Below, piece by piece: positions 1 to 6,524 of a DNA stretch of 7,397 nt. Below the pieces are notes generated by a model. It saw only the letters and a program-made list of their open reading frames with translations. It searched no databases and was not told where the DNA came from. Source of the stretch: an uncultured Prevotella sp. (lineage in GTDB: Bacteria > Bacteroidota > Bacteroidia > Bacteroidales > Bacteroidaceae); assembly GCA_900765465.1 (NCBI GenBank), contig CAAFRM010000157.1, positions 1 through 7,397 of the forward strand, in the 5' to 3' direction. The position numbers and the translations under genes were made by a program. How positions within the stretch are numbered: position 1 is the first letter of the stretch; every line of letters starts with the position of its first letter.

Positions 1-188
1 ATGAACACTCGTGTTTCATCATCTGCGAATTCCACACGATAGATGTTGAGTTGAGATTGAAAAGGATCATAAAATAGCTGATTCGATTCTGCTATCGGCT
101 GTTCCCAGACAATAGGTTTCTTGCCATTCCCTGCCCAGCAAGTGCAGAGCCAGATGGCTGCGATAAGTACACAAAGGATTCTTTTCAT
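1..188 (-). CDS. N-terminal part of an exported protein, cut by the left window edge (possibly thioredoxin-like)
   Basis: A leftward reading frame opens at ATG 188-186 and stays open to base 1, giving 62 residues. It begins MKRILCVLIAAIWLCTCWAG. This is a basic start, a hydrophobic core of about 12 residues and a plausible signal peptidase I site after Cys-Trp-Ala (residues 17-19), so export to the periplasm or outer membrane is likely. The cysteines at 15 and 17 do not make a convincing lipobox. The mature part has a short segment RVEFADDETRVF (51-62). It reminds me of the N-terminal beta region of Bacteroidales secreted thioredoxin/TlpA-like proteins, but the catalytic part lies outside the window, so this is only a guess. 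The gene follows the ABC exporter gene on the same strand after 36 bases and is probably co-transcribed with it. There is no Shine-Dalgarno sequence. The reading frame is fairly secure; the function is not. Confidence 0.7.
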   Translation of the reverse strand, partial: MKRILCVLIAAIWLCTCWAGNGKKPIVWEQPIAESNQLFYDPFQSQLNIYRVEFADDETRVF

Positions 189-221
189 AATTCGATTATT
201 TTATTGATATCTTTTCTACAT

Positions 222-246
222 ACTTTATCCACACACTTTATCCACA
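222..246. repeat. 13-base-period tandem duplication containing two TTATCCACA boxes
   Basis: The 12-mer ACTTTATCCACA occurs at 222-233 and again at 235-246. Each copy holds a perfect match to the classic DnaA box TTATCCACA (225-233 and 238-246, same orientation, 4 bases between). The repeat covers the stop codon and last codons of the leftward ABC exporter gene. Whether DnaA binds here is not shown; the boxes may simply be a by-product of the duplication. Confidence 0.8.
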
Positions 247-1949
247 TTTCGCTTAATCTCCAGCGTCTGGTCGCAATATTCTATCACAGCAGGACGATGG
301 GTGATGAAGATGATGGTCTTATCATGCGATGAAAGGATATTCTGAAGAAGCTGACGCTCGGTTTCCGGATCAAGCGCACTGGTAGCCTCATCGAAGAGCA
401 TGATGCTGCGATTGCGCAGAAGGCTCCGGGCAATGGCGATGCGCTGCGCCTGTCCCTCGCTCAATCCGCCACCCTGTTCGCTACACAGGGTATCGAGTCC
501 ATCTGGCAAATCAAAAACGAAGTCGGCACAACTCTGAAGCAACGCTGCCCGCATCTCCTCGTCGGTGGCACCAATCTTGCCCAATCGCAGATTATCACGG
601 ATGGTACCGCTCATCAGCGTGTTGCCCTGCGGCACATACACGAAGTTGCAACGATGCAAAGGCGAAAGCTCTGCCTGATTCCTGATTTCATCTCCCACCT
701 TATTATATATAGTCACCTTTCCTTCCTGCGGATGGAGCAAGGCAAGAATCAGACGAATCAGCGTGGTCTTTCCCGAACCCGTTTCTCCCAATATCGCTGT
801 ACACGAACCCGGACGGAAATCGAAACTGAGATGATGGATGATGTTGCGCACCTGCTGGCGCTGGCTATCCGAGAATTCATCCTTATCGTAGGCATAGGAA
901 ATATCATCGAGACGGATGCCGCAAGGCGCAGGCATCTGGAGAGGTTCACCCTGCTCTTCCAGCGGATTCTCTTCCAGCTCCATCAATCGCTCGGCTGCTG
1001 TAAACACGCCCACGAAGGCAGGCGCCAGTTTGGTAAGATTACGTGCCGGCGTCTGTATCTTGTTTACCAATTGCAGAAAGGCGGTCATGCCACCAAAGGT
1101 AAGGGTGCCTGCTCCCATGCGCAAGGCTGCCCAAAGGAAGGCTACAAGATAGCCCAGGGCAAAGCCGAAGTTCAGGAAGAAATTACTCAACACATTGAAC
1201 TTGGTACGCACCATCACATTGCCCCGCAACCGGCGCTGGGTTTCCTCCAGTTTCTCCACCATCGGCTTCTCCGCCTGTAAGGTCTTCACGAGCATGCGAT
1301 GCTGGATGGTTTCCTGCAAGACGCTCTGCACCTGACTGTCGGAATCGCGCACCAAGCGGGTGAGGTAGCGCATCTTGTTCATATAGATTTTACTGAACGC
1401 CAGGAAGATAGGAATCATGATGACGATGACGACGGACAGCATCTTATCCATGGAGAAGAGATAGAAGAAGGCACCCAGGAACATCGCCAGCACACCCAGG
1501 GTGTTGGGCAATGTCTCCGTAAGGAAATCAACCACCTTGTTCACATCGTTCTCCAGGCGGTTGAGCACATCGCCCGAATGCATCTTCTCCCTGCCGTGCC
1601 ACTCGGAACGCAGGATGCGATTGAGCATGCGCTGCTGCATGCGGTTTTGCGCCCTAATACCCAACACGTTGCGAATCCAGATGCTTCCTACGCTCAAGGC
1701 GAAGTCGCAGAGAATCAGTAATCCCATCAAGCCCACCGCCCAATAGACATTGCCCTCTACGGAATGGGAGGCAACATCGATGGCACGCTTCACCGCCCAT
1801 ACCTGCGCCAGGCTCACGCCCACCGAAAGTAAGCCCATAGCTGCATTGAGGACAGCCTGCAGGCGGTTGCCCTTCCATACCACCCAGAGCCACACCAGCA
1901 GCATCTTGGCAGAATACTTGAATTTCGGAAGCTTGATTACTTTGAACAT
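225..1949 (-). CDS. ABC exporter subunit, fused membrane and ATPase domains
   Basis: A 574-residue half-transporter of the type I exporter fold, expected to work as a dimer in the inner membrane and use ATP to move an unknown substrate outward. Residues about 15-310 are the membrane domain, with hydrophobic helices near 32-57, 68-95, 147-190 and 255-285. The ATPase domain follows from about 345. It has an aromatic A-loop (Tyr354), Walker A GETGSGKT (388-395), Q-loop Gln441, signature LSEGQ (496-500), Walker B IMLFD with catalytic Glu521, D-loop SALD (524-527) and switch His551. All catalytic positions are intact and the length is normal for the family. The ATG lies 5 bases after the nadK stop, so the two genes are almost certainly one transcript. 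Lipid, peptide and drug exporters share this architecture, and nothing here identifies the cargo. The last residues (VDKVCG) come from a 13-base tandem duplication, described separately. Confidence 0.95.
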   Translation of the reverse strand: MFKVIKLPKFKYSAKMLLVWLWVVWKGNRLQAVLNAAMGLLSVGVSLAQVWAVKRAIDVASHSVEGNVYWAVGLMGLLILCDFALSVGSIWIRNVLGIRAQNRMQQRMLNRILRSEWHGREKMHSGDVLNRLENDVNKVVDFLTETLPNTLGVLAMFLGAFFYLFSMDKMLSVVIVIMIPIFLAFSKIYMNKMRYLTRLVRDSDSQVQSVLQETIQHRMLVKTLQAEKPMVEKLEETQRRLRGNVMVRTKFNVLSNFFLNFGFALGYLVAFLWAALRMGAGTLTFGGMTAFLQLVNKIQTPARNLTKLAPAFVGVFTAAERLMELEENPLEEQGEPLQMPAPCGIRLDDISYAYDKDEFSDSQRQQVRNIIHHLSFDFRPGSCTAILGETGSGKTTLIRLILALLHPQEGKVTIYNKVGDEIRNQAELSPLHRCNFVYVPQGNTLMSGTIRDNLRLGKIGATDEEMRAALLQSCADFVFDLPDGLDTLCSEQGGGLSEGQAQRIAIARSLLRNRSIMLFDEATSALDPETERQLLQNILSSHDKTIIFITHRPAVIEYCDQTLEIKRNVDKVCG

Positions 1950-1950
1950 T

Positions 1951-1968
1951 GTCTTTATCTTTGTCTTT
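1951..1968. repeat. Hexamer tandem repeat at the nadK / ABC junction
   Basis: Three 6-base units lie in a row (GTCTTT, ATCTTT, GTCTTT on the + strand). On the coding strand they supply the last codons of nadK (Gln-Arg-Gln-Arg), its TAA stop, and the purine-rich leader just before the ABC exporter ATG. The A/G-rich stretch could help ribosome loading. It is short enough to have arisen by slippage. Confidence 0.6.
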
Positions 1969-2845
1969 GATCAGCACCCCACATTAACTTTTCGCGGAGT
2001 GTGGAGAAGTAACGCTGGTTGCGCTGCTTCACTATCTTGATGGCATGCGGCGCCTTGCGGATGATGAGGCGGGTCTGCTCCGTCATACGCTCGCTGCGGC
2101 CATCGATGGCTACGAGATAGTTGTGGCTGCGGCTTTCCACATCTAGCACAATCTCTGCCGTATCGTTGATAACGATAGGACGGATGTTCAAGCTATGGGG
2201 TGCCACAGGAGTTAAACAGAAACTGCCGCTCTGCGGAATAATGATTGGTCCGCCATTAGAGAGGTTGTAGGCGGTGGAACCCGTAGGCGTGGAAACTATC
2301 AAGCCGTCCGCCTGATAGGTAACCAGGAACTCACCATCCACCTGCGTGCGGATGGAAATCATGGAAGCATCATCACGCTTCAACACGGCGATATCGTTCA
2401 GGGCGAAAGGATAACCTGCCAGGATGCCGCCCTCAGGCTGCACCTGCAGCACGGCATGCTCCTCTATCTTGCATTCGCCCGCATAAAGACTGTCGAGTGC
2501 CGGCTCTATCTCGCTAGGAAGCACGTCGGCAAGAAAGCCCAATCGACCCATGTTCACACCAATGATAGGCGTACCCTTGGCGCCCACCCGGCTAGCAGCC
2601 TTGAGGAAGGTGCCATCGCCACCCATCGAGATGACGTAATCCACATCGAAGTTGTAATCTTCAAAGACGCCCGCCGCCCTTACCTCCTGGTGCTCCACCT
2701 TGGTGAGGAAGTCGTAGAAGAGACTTTCGATATACACTTCAGCATCCTTTTTGTCGAGGTAAGAAAGGATTCTCATGATGGAAGCCGACTTCTTAGCCTG
2801 GTATTCATTGCCAAATATTGCGAATTTTAAATGTTGTTGTGCCAT
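1955..2845 (-). CDS. nadK: NAD kinase
   Basis: A 296-residue protein of the ATP/polyphosphate NAD kinase family, a cytosolic enzyme that phosphorylates NAD to NADP and so sets the NADPH pool for biosynthesis and redox defence. The diagnostic GGDGT motif is at residues 75-79. The NE/D motif appears as Asn150-Asp151 (the Asp form). The glycine-rich nucleotide-binding stretch DGLIVSTPTGSTAYNLSNGG spans 180-199, and IDGR at 247-250 closes the C-terminal domain. Length is typical of the bacterial enzymes. ATG 2845-2843 gives the normal start (MAQQHLKFAIFGN, leading into the first beta strand). It heads a leftward operon with the ABC exporter gene 5 bases downstream, and has a TAnnTTTG-type promoter element about 36 bases upstream. 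The enzymatic call is secure; I infer no special link to the exporter. Confidence 0.96.
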   Translation of the reverse strand: MAQQHLKFAIFGNEYQAKKSASIMRILSYLDKKDAEVYIESLFYDFLTKVEHQEVRAAGVFEDYNFDVDYVISMGGDGTFLKAASRVGAKGTPIIGVNMGRLGFLADVLPSEIEPALDSLYAGECKIEEHAVLQVQPEGGILAGYPFALNDIAVLKRDDASMISIRTQVDGEFLVTYQADGLIVSTPTGSTAYNLSNGGPIIIPQSGSFCLTPVAPHSLNIRPIVINDTAEIVLDVESRSHNYLVAIDGRSERMTEQTRLIIRKAPHAIKIVKQRNQRYFSTLREKLMWGADQRQR

Positions 2846-2849
2846 TTAT

Positions 2850-2880
2850 TTTGTTATTTCAATTATTATTCTTACTTTTG
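2850..2880 (+). promoter_or_regulatory. Bacteroidetes-type promoter for the DJ-1/ispD/recG series
   Basis: TTTG at 2850-2853, a 19-base spacer, and TACTTTTG at 2873-2880 match the Bacteroidetes sigma-ABfr consensus (TTTG, 19-21 bases, TAnnTTTG) at every fixed position. Transcription is expected to begin about 6 bases further on, giving a leader of roughly 40 bases before ATG 2928. No equally good promoter was found before ispD, recG or the 105-residue gene, so this one may serve all four. Confidence 0.75.
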
Positions 2881-2915
2881 CAAAGGTAATAATATTAATC
2901 GAATAATACGACAAA
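2881..2915 (-). promoter_or_regulatory. Bacteroidetes-type promoter for nadK
   Basis: On the minus strand TACCTTTG (2888-2881) fits the -7 consensus TAnnTTTG exactly. A TTTG at 2915-2912 could be the -33 element, but its 23-base spacing is longer than the usual 19-21. Transcription would start near 2875, leaving a leader of about 30 bases before the nadK ATG. The -7 element directly abuts that of the opposing promoter. Confidence 0.55.
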
Positions 2916-2927
2916 AAAATAAAAATT

Positions 2928-3500
2928 ATGGCAAAGGTATATGAATTTCTTGCTAATGGCTTCGAGGAAATCGAAGGATTGGCTCCTGTTGACATCCTCC
3001 GCAGAGGTGGTGTTGAGGTAAAAACCGTAAGCATTACGGGTAGTGAATGGGTGGAAACCGCACATGGCATCACCCTGAAGGCAGACCTGAAGTTTGAGGA
3101 TGTAACCAGCTTTGAGGATGCCGACATGCTGCTTCTCCCTGGCGGAATGCCAGGCAGCACCCACCTGAACGAGCACGAGGGTGTGCGCCAGGCGCTCATC
3201 GCACAGCACAAGGCAGGCAAGCGAATTGGTGCCATCTGCGCAGCTCCTATGGTTCTGGCAAGCACAGGCATCCTGGAGGGAAAGAAGGCTACCTGCTATC
3301 CAGGCTTCGAGCAGTACTTCGGCGAGGACACCGAATACACCGCTACCCTCTTCCAGGAGGATGGCAACGTGATTACGGGCGAAGGTCCTGCCGCTACCCT
3401 TCCATACGCCTACAAGATATTGAGCTACTTCGTAAGCAAGGAAACTGTAGCAGCCTTGCAGGATGGCATGATGTATAATCATCTCATGGAGAGCAAGTAA
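2928..3500 (+). CDS. DJ-1/PfpI family protein (class I glutamine amidotransferase-like fold)
   Basis: A 190-residue single-domain protein of the DJ-1/YajL/PfpI superfamily. The N-terminal strand and following motif GFEEIEGLAPVD (11-22) match the DJ-1 stretch that carries its conserved acidic residue; Glu16 lines up with DJ-1 Glu18. The nucleophile elbow GAICAAP (101-107) places the reactive cysteine at Cys104, equivalent to DJ-1 Cys106. PGGMPG (71-76) is the other signature loop. The third catalytic-type position is Tyr124 (in TCYPG) where human DJ-1 has His, so a strict Cys-His protease mechanism is not supported. Family members have been linked to oxidative-stress protection, chaperone activity and glyoxalase or deglycase reactions; which applies here cannot be read from sequence. 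It leads a rightward series, 49 bases before ispD. The ATG follows an A-rich leader without a Shine-Dalgarno sequence. Confidence 0.93.
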   Translation: MAKVYEFLANGFEEIEGLAPVDILRRGGVEVKTVSITGSEWVETAHGITLKADLKFEDVTSFEDADMLLLPGGMPGSTHLNEHEGVRQALIAQHKAGKRIGAICAAPMVLASTGILEGKKATCYPGFEQYFGEDTEYTATLFQEDGNVITGEGPAATLPYAYKILSYFVSKETVAALQDGMMYNHLMESK

Positions 3501-3503
3501 GCC

Positions 3504-3538
3504 CTATAAACTATAAACTATAAATTATAAACTATTAA
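3504..3538. repeat. Heptamer array between the DJ-1 gene and ispD
   Basis: Five 7-base units stand head to tail: CTATAAA three times, then TTATAAA and CTATTAA. They begin 3 bases after the upstream stop codon. The same 7-base register continued for two more, degenerate units ends exactly on the ispD start codon GTG (3550-3552). TAA recurs in successive frames because 7 is not a multiple of 3. Confidence 0.85.
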
Positions 3539-3549
3539 TTAGTATCACC

Positions 3550-4224
3550 GTGGATTACGTTATCATAGTAGCCGGAGGCAAGGGCCTCCGCATGGGAAGC
3601 GAGATTCCCAAACAATTTCTGCCAGTGGCAGGCAAACCTATCCTGATGCGCACCATCGAGCGCTTTCATGAGTACGACCCAGAACTGAACATCATCCTGG
3701 TTCTGCCAGAGAGCCAGCAGGCATACTGGCACCAGCTCTGCGAGGAATATCACTTCGACATCAAGCACCAGATAGCCAACGGCGGCGAAACCCGCTTCCA
3801 CTCTTCCAAGAACGGACTGGCACTCATCCCTGACAATGAGGATGGCGTAGTGGGAATCCACGACGGCGTTCGCCCATTCGTATCTAAAGAGGTTATCGAG
3901 GAATGCTTCGAGACGGCACGCGAGGAATACGCTGCCATCCCTGTGTATGCCGTGACTGATACCCTGCGCTACATCGACCAGCACGGCGGCGGCAAGAACG
4001 TGCTCCGCAGCGACTACCGTGTGGTACAGACGCCTCAAGCCTTTGATATAGGACTGGCGAAACAGGCATTCAACCAGGAATATAAGGAGCAGTTCACCGA
4101 CGATGCATCGGTGGTAGAAAGTCTCGGCTGTCAGGTGGCAATGGTAGAGGGAAATAGAGAAAATATCAAGATTACCACTCCATTCGACATCAAGATTGCC
4201 GAAGCATTGCTCAACGAGAAATAA
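3550..4224 (+). CDS. ispD: 2-C-methyl-D-erythritol 4-phosphate cytidylyltransferase
   Basis: A 224-residue cytidylyltransferase that joins MEP to CTP to give CDP-methylerythritol, the third step of the non-mevalonate isoprenoid pathway, in the cytosol. The CTP-binding loop AGGKGLRMG is at 8-16 and PKQF at 20-23. GGETRFHSSKNGL (78-90), HDGVRPF (104-110), TPQAF (161-165), DDASVVE (184-190) and GNRENIKIT (201-209) follow in the family order. Residues corresponding to E. coli Arg20, Lys27, Arg157 and Lys213 appear to be Arg14, Lys21, Arg153 and Lys207, so the enzyme should be active. The start is GTG at 3550. It lies a normal distance before the first strand (MDYVIIVAGG), and no in-frame ATG exists between it and the upstream stop at 3514. 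Heptamer arrays lie on both sides and recG follows. The call is secure. Confidence 0.96.
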   Translation: MDYVIIVAGGKGLRMGSEIPKQFLPVAGKPILMRTIERFHEYDPELNIILVLPESQQAYWHQLCEEYHFDIKHQIANGGETRFHSSKNGLALIPDNEDGVVGIHDGVRPFVSKEVIEECFETAREEYAAIPVYAVTDTLRYIDQHGGGKNVLRSDYRVVQTPQAFDIGLAKQAFNQEYKEQFTDDASVVESLGCQVAMVEGNRENIKITTPFDIKIAEALLNEK

Positions 4225-4226
4225 AA

Positions 4227-4289
4227 CTATAAATTGTAAATTACAAATCGTAAGCTATAAATTATAAACTATAAATTGTAAATTATATG
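4227..4289. repeat. Nine-unit heptamer array between ispD and recG, ending on the recG ATG
   Basis: Nine consecutive 7-base units run without a break from 4227 to 4289. They are CTATAAA, TTGTAAA, TTACAAA, TCGTAAG, CTATAAA, TTATAAA, CTATAAA, TTGTAAA and TTATATG; most fit YTRYAAA. The array starts 2 bases after the ispD stop, and the ATG of its last unit is the recG start codon. It fills the whole spacer, leaving no room for a Shine-Dalgarno sequence or a terminator. Confidence 0.9.
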
Positions 4290-6383
4290 AGTAGTATTCT
4301 AGATCAAGACATCAAGTTCCTGCCCAACGTGGGACCCAAGACGAAAGAGATACTGAGCAAAGAGCTTGGTATCAACTCTTATGGTGACTTGCTGGAATAC
4401 TTCCCATATAAATACGTAGACCGCTCGAAGATATTCCACATCAGCGAGCTCACCCCCGACATGCCATACGTGCAGATTAAGGGAAAGATTCTGAGTTACG
4501 AGGAGAGAGACACGGGCAAGCGCAACAGCATGCTGGTGGCCCACTTCTCGGATGGTTACGGCGTGGCAGACCTCATCTGGTTCCGTGGCACCCAATACAT
4601 TCTGAAGAACTTCAAGGTGGGCACCGAATACATCGTCTTCGGAAAACCGTCGGTCTATGGAGGCCGCTTCCAGTTTACGCATCCCGACATGGATGATGCC
4701 AGCAAACTGCAGGTTACGGAGATGGGCATGCAACCCTTCTACGGCATGACCGAGATCATGAAAAAGCGTGGCTACTCTTCACGAAGCATCGAGAAGATAA
4801 CCAAGAGTTTGGTGCGCATCCTCCCTCCCCTGCCCGAGACGCTGCCCGATTTCCTCATCAACCGTCTGCATCTCGTATCCCGTGATGCCGCCTTGCGCAT
4901 GATTCATTATCCGCACTCGCATCAGGAGATGCAGAAGGCTCAGGTAAGACTGAAATTCGAGGAGCTCTTCTATGTGCAGCTTAATATATTAAGGTATGCG
5001 AGCGACCAGCGCCGCAAATACCGCGGCTATGTATTCAATCGCATCGGCGACATCTTCAACGGCTTCTATAACCACAACCTGCCCTTCGAACTGACGGGTG
5101 CCCAGAAAAGGGTGATGCACGAGATACGAGCCGACATGTGCAGCGGCAAGCAGATGAACCGACTGCTGCAAGGCGACGTGGGCTCGGGCAAGACGCTCGT
5201 GGCGCTGATGACCATGCTCATAGCCCTGGACAACGGTTACCAGGCATGCCTCATGGCACCTACCGAGATTCTTGCCGAACAGCATCTGCAAACCATCCGT
5301 GAATTTCTGAAAGGGATGGATATCCGAGTAGAACTGCTGACGGGCATCGTGAAGGGCAAGAAGCGCAAGGAGATTCTGGATGGTCTCGCCACCGGTGCCG
5401 TACAGATACTGATAGGTACGCATGCCGTGCTCGAAGACCCCGTGTCATTCTGCCGCCTGGGCATTGCCGTGATTGACGAGCAGCATCGCTTCGGCGTGGA
5501 GCAGCGTGCCCGATTATGGGCAAAGAGTGCCAATCCGCCTCATGTGCTGGTAATGACAGCCACCCCTATCCCGCGTACCCTCGCCATGACCATTTATGGA
5601 GACCTGGATGTGAGCGTAATAGACCAGTTGCCTCCAGGCAGAAAGCCCGTAAGAACCCTTCATAAGTTCGACAACCAGTTGACGAGTCTCTACCAGAGCA
5701 TCCGTCGCCAGATAGAGTTGGGCAGACAGGTTTACGTCGTCTTCCCGCTCATCAAGGAGAGCGAGAAGATGGACTTGAAGAACCTGGAGGAAGGTTATGA
5801 GACGCTGAAGCAAGCCTTTCCGGAATTCAGCCTCAGCAAGATTCATGGCAAGATGAAATCTGCCGAGAAGGAAGAGGAGATGGAGCGCTTCGTGAAGGGA
5901 GAGACCCAGATACTCGTTGCCACCACCGTGATAGAAGTGGGTGTGAATGTGCCTAATGCTTCGGTGATGGTAATCCTGGACGCACAGCGCTTCGGTCTCT
6001 CGCAGCTTCACCAGCTGAGGGGCAGAGTGGGCCGTGGCAGCGACCAGAGCTACTGCATTCTGGTTACGAACTACAAGCTATCAGAAGAAACCCGCAAACG
6101 CATTGACATCATGTGTGATACGAATGACGGTTTCCAGATTGCCGAAGCCGACCTGAAGCTCCGTGGTCCTGGCGACCTGGAGGGAACGCAGCAGAGCGGC
6201 ATGGCATTCGACCTGAAAATTGCGAATATAGCCAAGGATGGTCAGCTGGTCCAACTGGCGCGCACAGAAGCACAGGCCATCATCGATAACGACCCTCTCT
6301 GCGAGAAGCCTCAGAACTCCATCTTATGGAATAGACTCAGAGAACTCAAGAAAACGAATATCAACTGGGCAGCAATCAGCTAG
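4287..6383 (+). CDS. recG: ATP-dependent DNA helicase RecG
   Basis: A 698-residue superfamily 2 DNA translocase that rewinds stalled replication forks and branch-migrates Holliday and D-loop structures. The N-terminal wedge region, including the OB fold, spans roughly residues 1-250 (the helix-hairpin-like FLPNVGPKTKEIL at 11-23 opens it). The first helicase lobe has LTGAQ (269-273), Walker A GDVGSGKT (296-303), DEQH box (397-400) and TATPIPRT (424-431). The second lobe has ATTVIEVGVNVP (545-556) and QLRGRVGRG (576-584). LRGPGDLEGTQQSG (625-638) is the conserved C-terminal translocation segment. All motifs are intact and the length is normal for the family. The ATG at 4287 is formed by the last unit of a heptamer array. 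The ispD-recG neighbourhood is, from memory, common in Bacteroidales. There is no sign of truncation or frameshift. Confidence 0.97.
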   Translation: MSSILDQDIKFLPNVGPKTKEILSKELGINSYGDLLEYFPYKYVDRSKIFHISELTPDMPYVQIKGKILSYEERDTGKRNSMLVAHFSDGYGVADLIWFRGTQYILKNFKVGTEYIVFGKPSVYGGRFQFTHPDMDDASKLQVTEMGMQPFYGMTEIMKKRGYSSRSIEKITKSLVRILPPLPETLPDFLINRLHLVSRDAALRMIHYPHSHQEMQKAQVRLKFEELFYVQLNILRYASDQRRKYRGYVFNRIGDIFNGFYNHNLPFELTGAQKRVMHEIRADMCSGKQMNRLLQGDVGSGKTLVALMTMLIALDNGYQACLMAPTEILAEQHLQTIREFLKGMDIRVELLTGIVKGKKRKEILDGLATGAVQILIGTHAVLEDPVSFCRLGIAVIDEQHRFGVEQRARLWAKSANPPHVLVMTATPIPRTLAMTIYGDLDVSVIDQLPPGRKPVRTLHKFDNQLTSLYQSIRRQIELGRQVYVVFPLIKESEKMDLKNLEEGYETLKQAFPEFSLSKIHGKMKSAEKEEEMERFVKGETQILVATTVIEVGVNVPNASVMVILDAQRFGLSQLHQLRGRVGRGSDQSYCILVTNYKLSEETRKRIDIMCDTNDGFQIAEADLKLRGPGDLEGTQQSGMAFDLKIANIAKDGQLVQLARTEAQAIIDNDPLCEKPQNSILWNRLRELKKTNINWAAIS

Positions 6384-6524
6384 GAGAGTTTAGAATTTAC
6401 AGTTAAAAGTTTATAGTTAAGAGTTTATAGTTATGAGTAATCATAAAGTTCAAAGCTCAAAGTTCAATGTTCAAAGTAAAGAGTAATCATAAAGTTCAAT
6501 GTTCAAAATTCAAAGTTCAAAGTA
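6384..6524. repeat. Heptamer arrays between recG and the 105-residue gene
   Basis: The 141-base spacer is almost wholly made of 7-base units. The first block (6384-6439) has units such as TATAGTT, AAGAGTT and AAAAGTT, which are the reverse complement of the CTATAAA type upstream of ispD and recG. The second block (6447-6520) uses AGTTCAA, TGTTCAA, AGCTCAA and AATTCAA. It is interrupted by a 19-base direct repeat, GAGTAATCATAAAGTTCAA, at 6435-6453 and 6481-6499 (46-base period). The last heptad, AGTAATG (6521-6527), supplies the start codon of the next gene. No promoter consensus or terminator hairpin was seen. Confidence 0.85.

Noticed and set aside
654..1280. Long rightward frame (208 codons) opposite the ABC exporter gene
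   Set aside because: It lies wholly antisense to a well-supported gene with all ABC motifs. Its product is rich in His, Arg and Gln with no recognisable domain, as expected of a reversed coding sequence.
1299..1721. Second rightward frame (140 codons) opposite the ABC exporter gene
   Set aside because: Antisense shadow; the product has His/Asp-rich runs typical of reverse-read hydrophobic helices and no motif.
1956..1963. TATCTTTG on the + strand, matching the -7 consensus TAnnTTTG
   Set aside because: No TTTG element lies 19-21 bases upstream, and the site is made by the hexamer repeat inside the leftward operon with no rightward gene to serve.
2895..3482. Leftward frame (195 codons) opposite the DJ-1 gene
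   Set aside because: It mirrors the DJ-1 coding sequence, would overlap the divergent promoter region, and has no family resemblance.
4227..4289. Heptamer array considered as a CRISPR array or transposon end
   Set aside because: Units are 7 bases with no spacers between them. There are no cas genes, target-site duplication or transposase nearby.
5514..6011. Leftward frame (165 codons) opposite recG
   Set aside because: Antisense to the conserved RecG motifs; composition is that of a shadow frame.
6384..6524. Rho-independent terminator after recG
   Set aside because: The spacer is AT-rich repeat with no GC stem followed by a T-run; read-through into the 105-residue gene is more likely.
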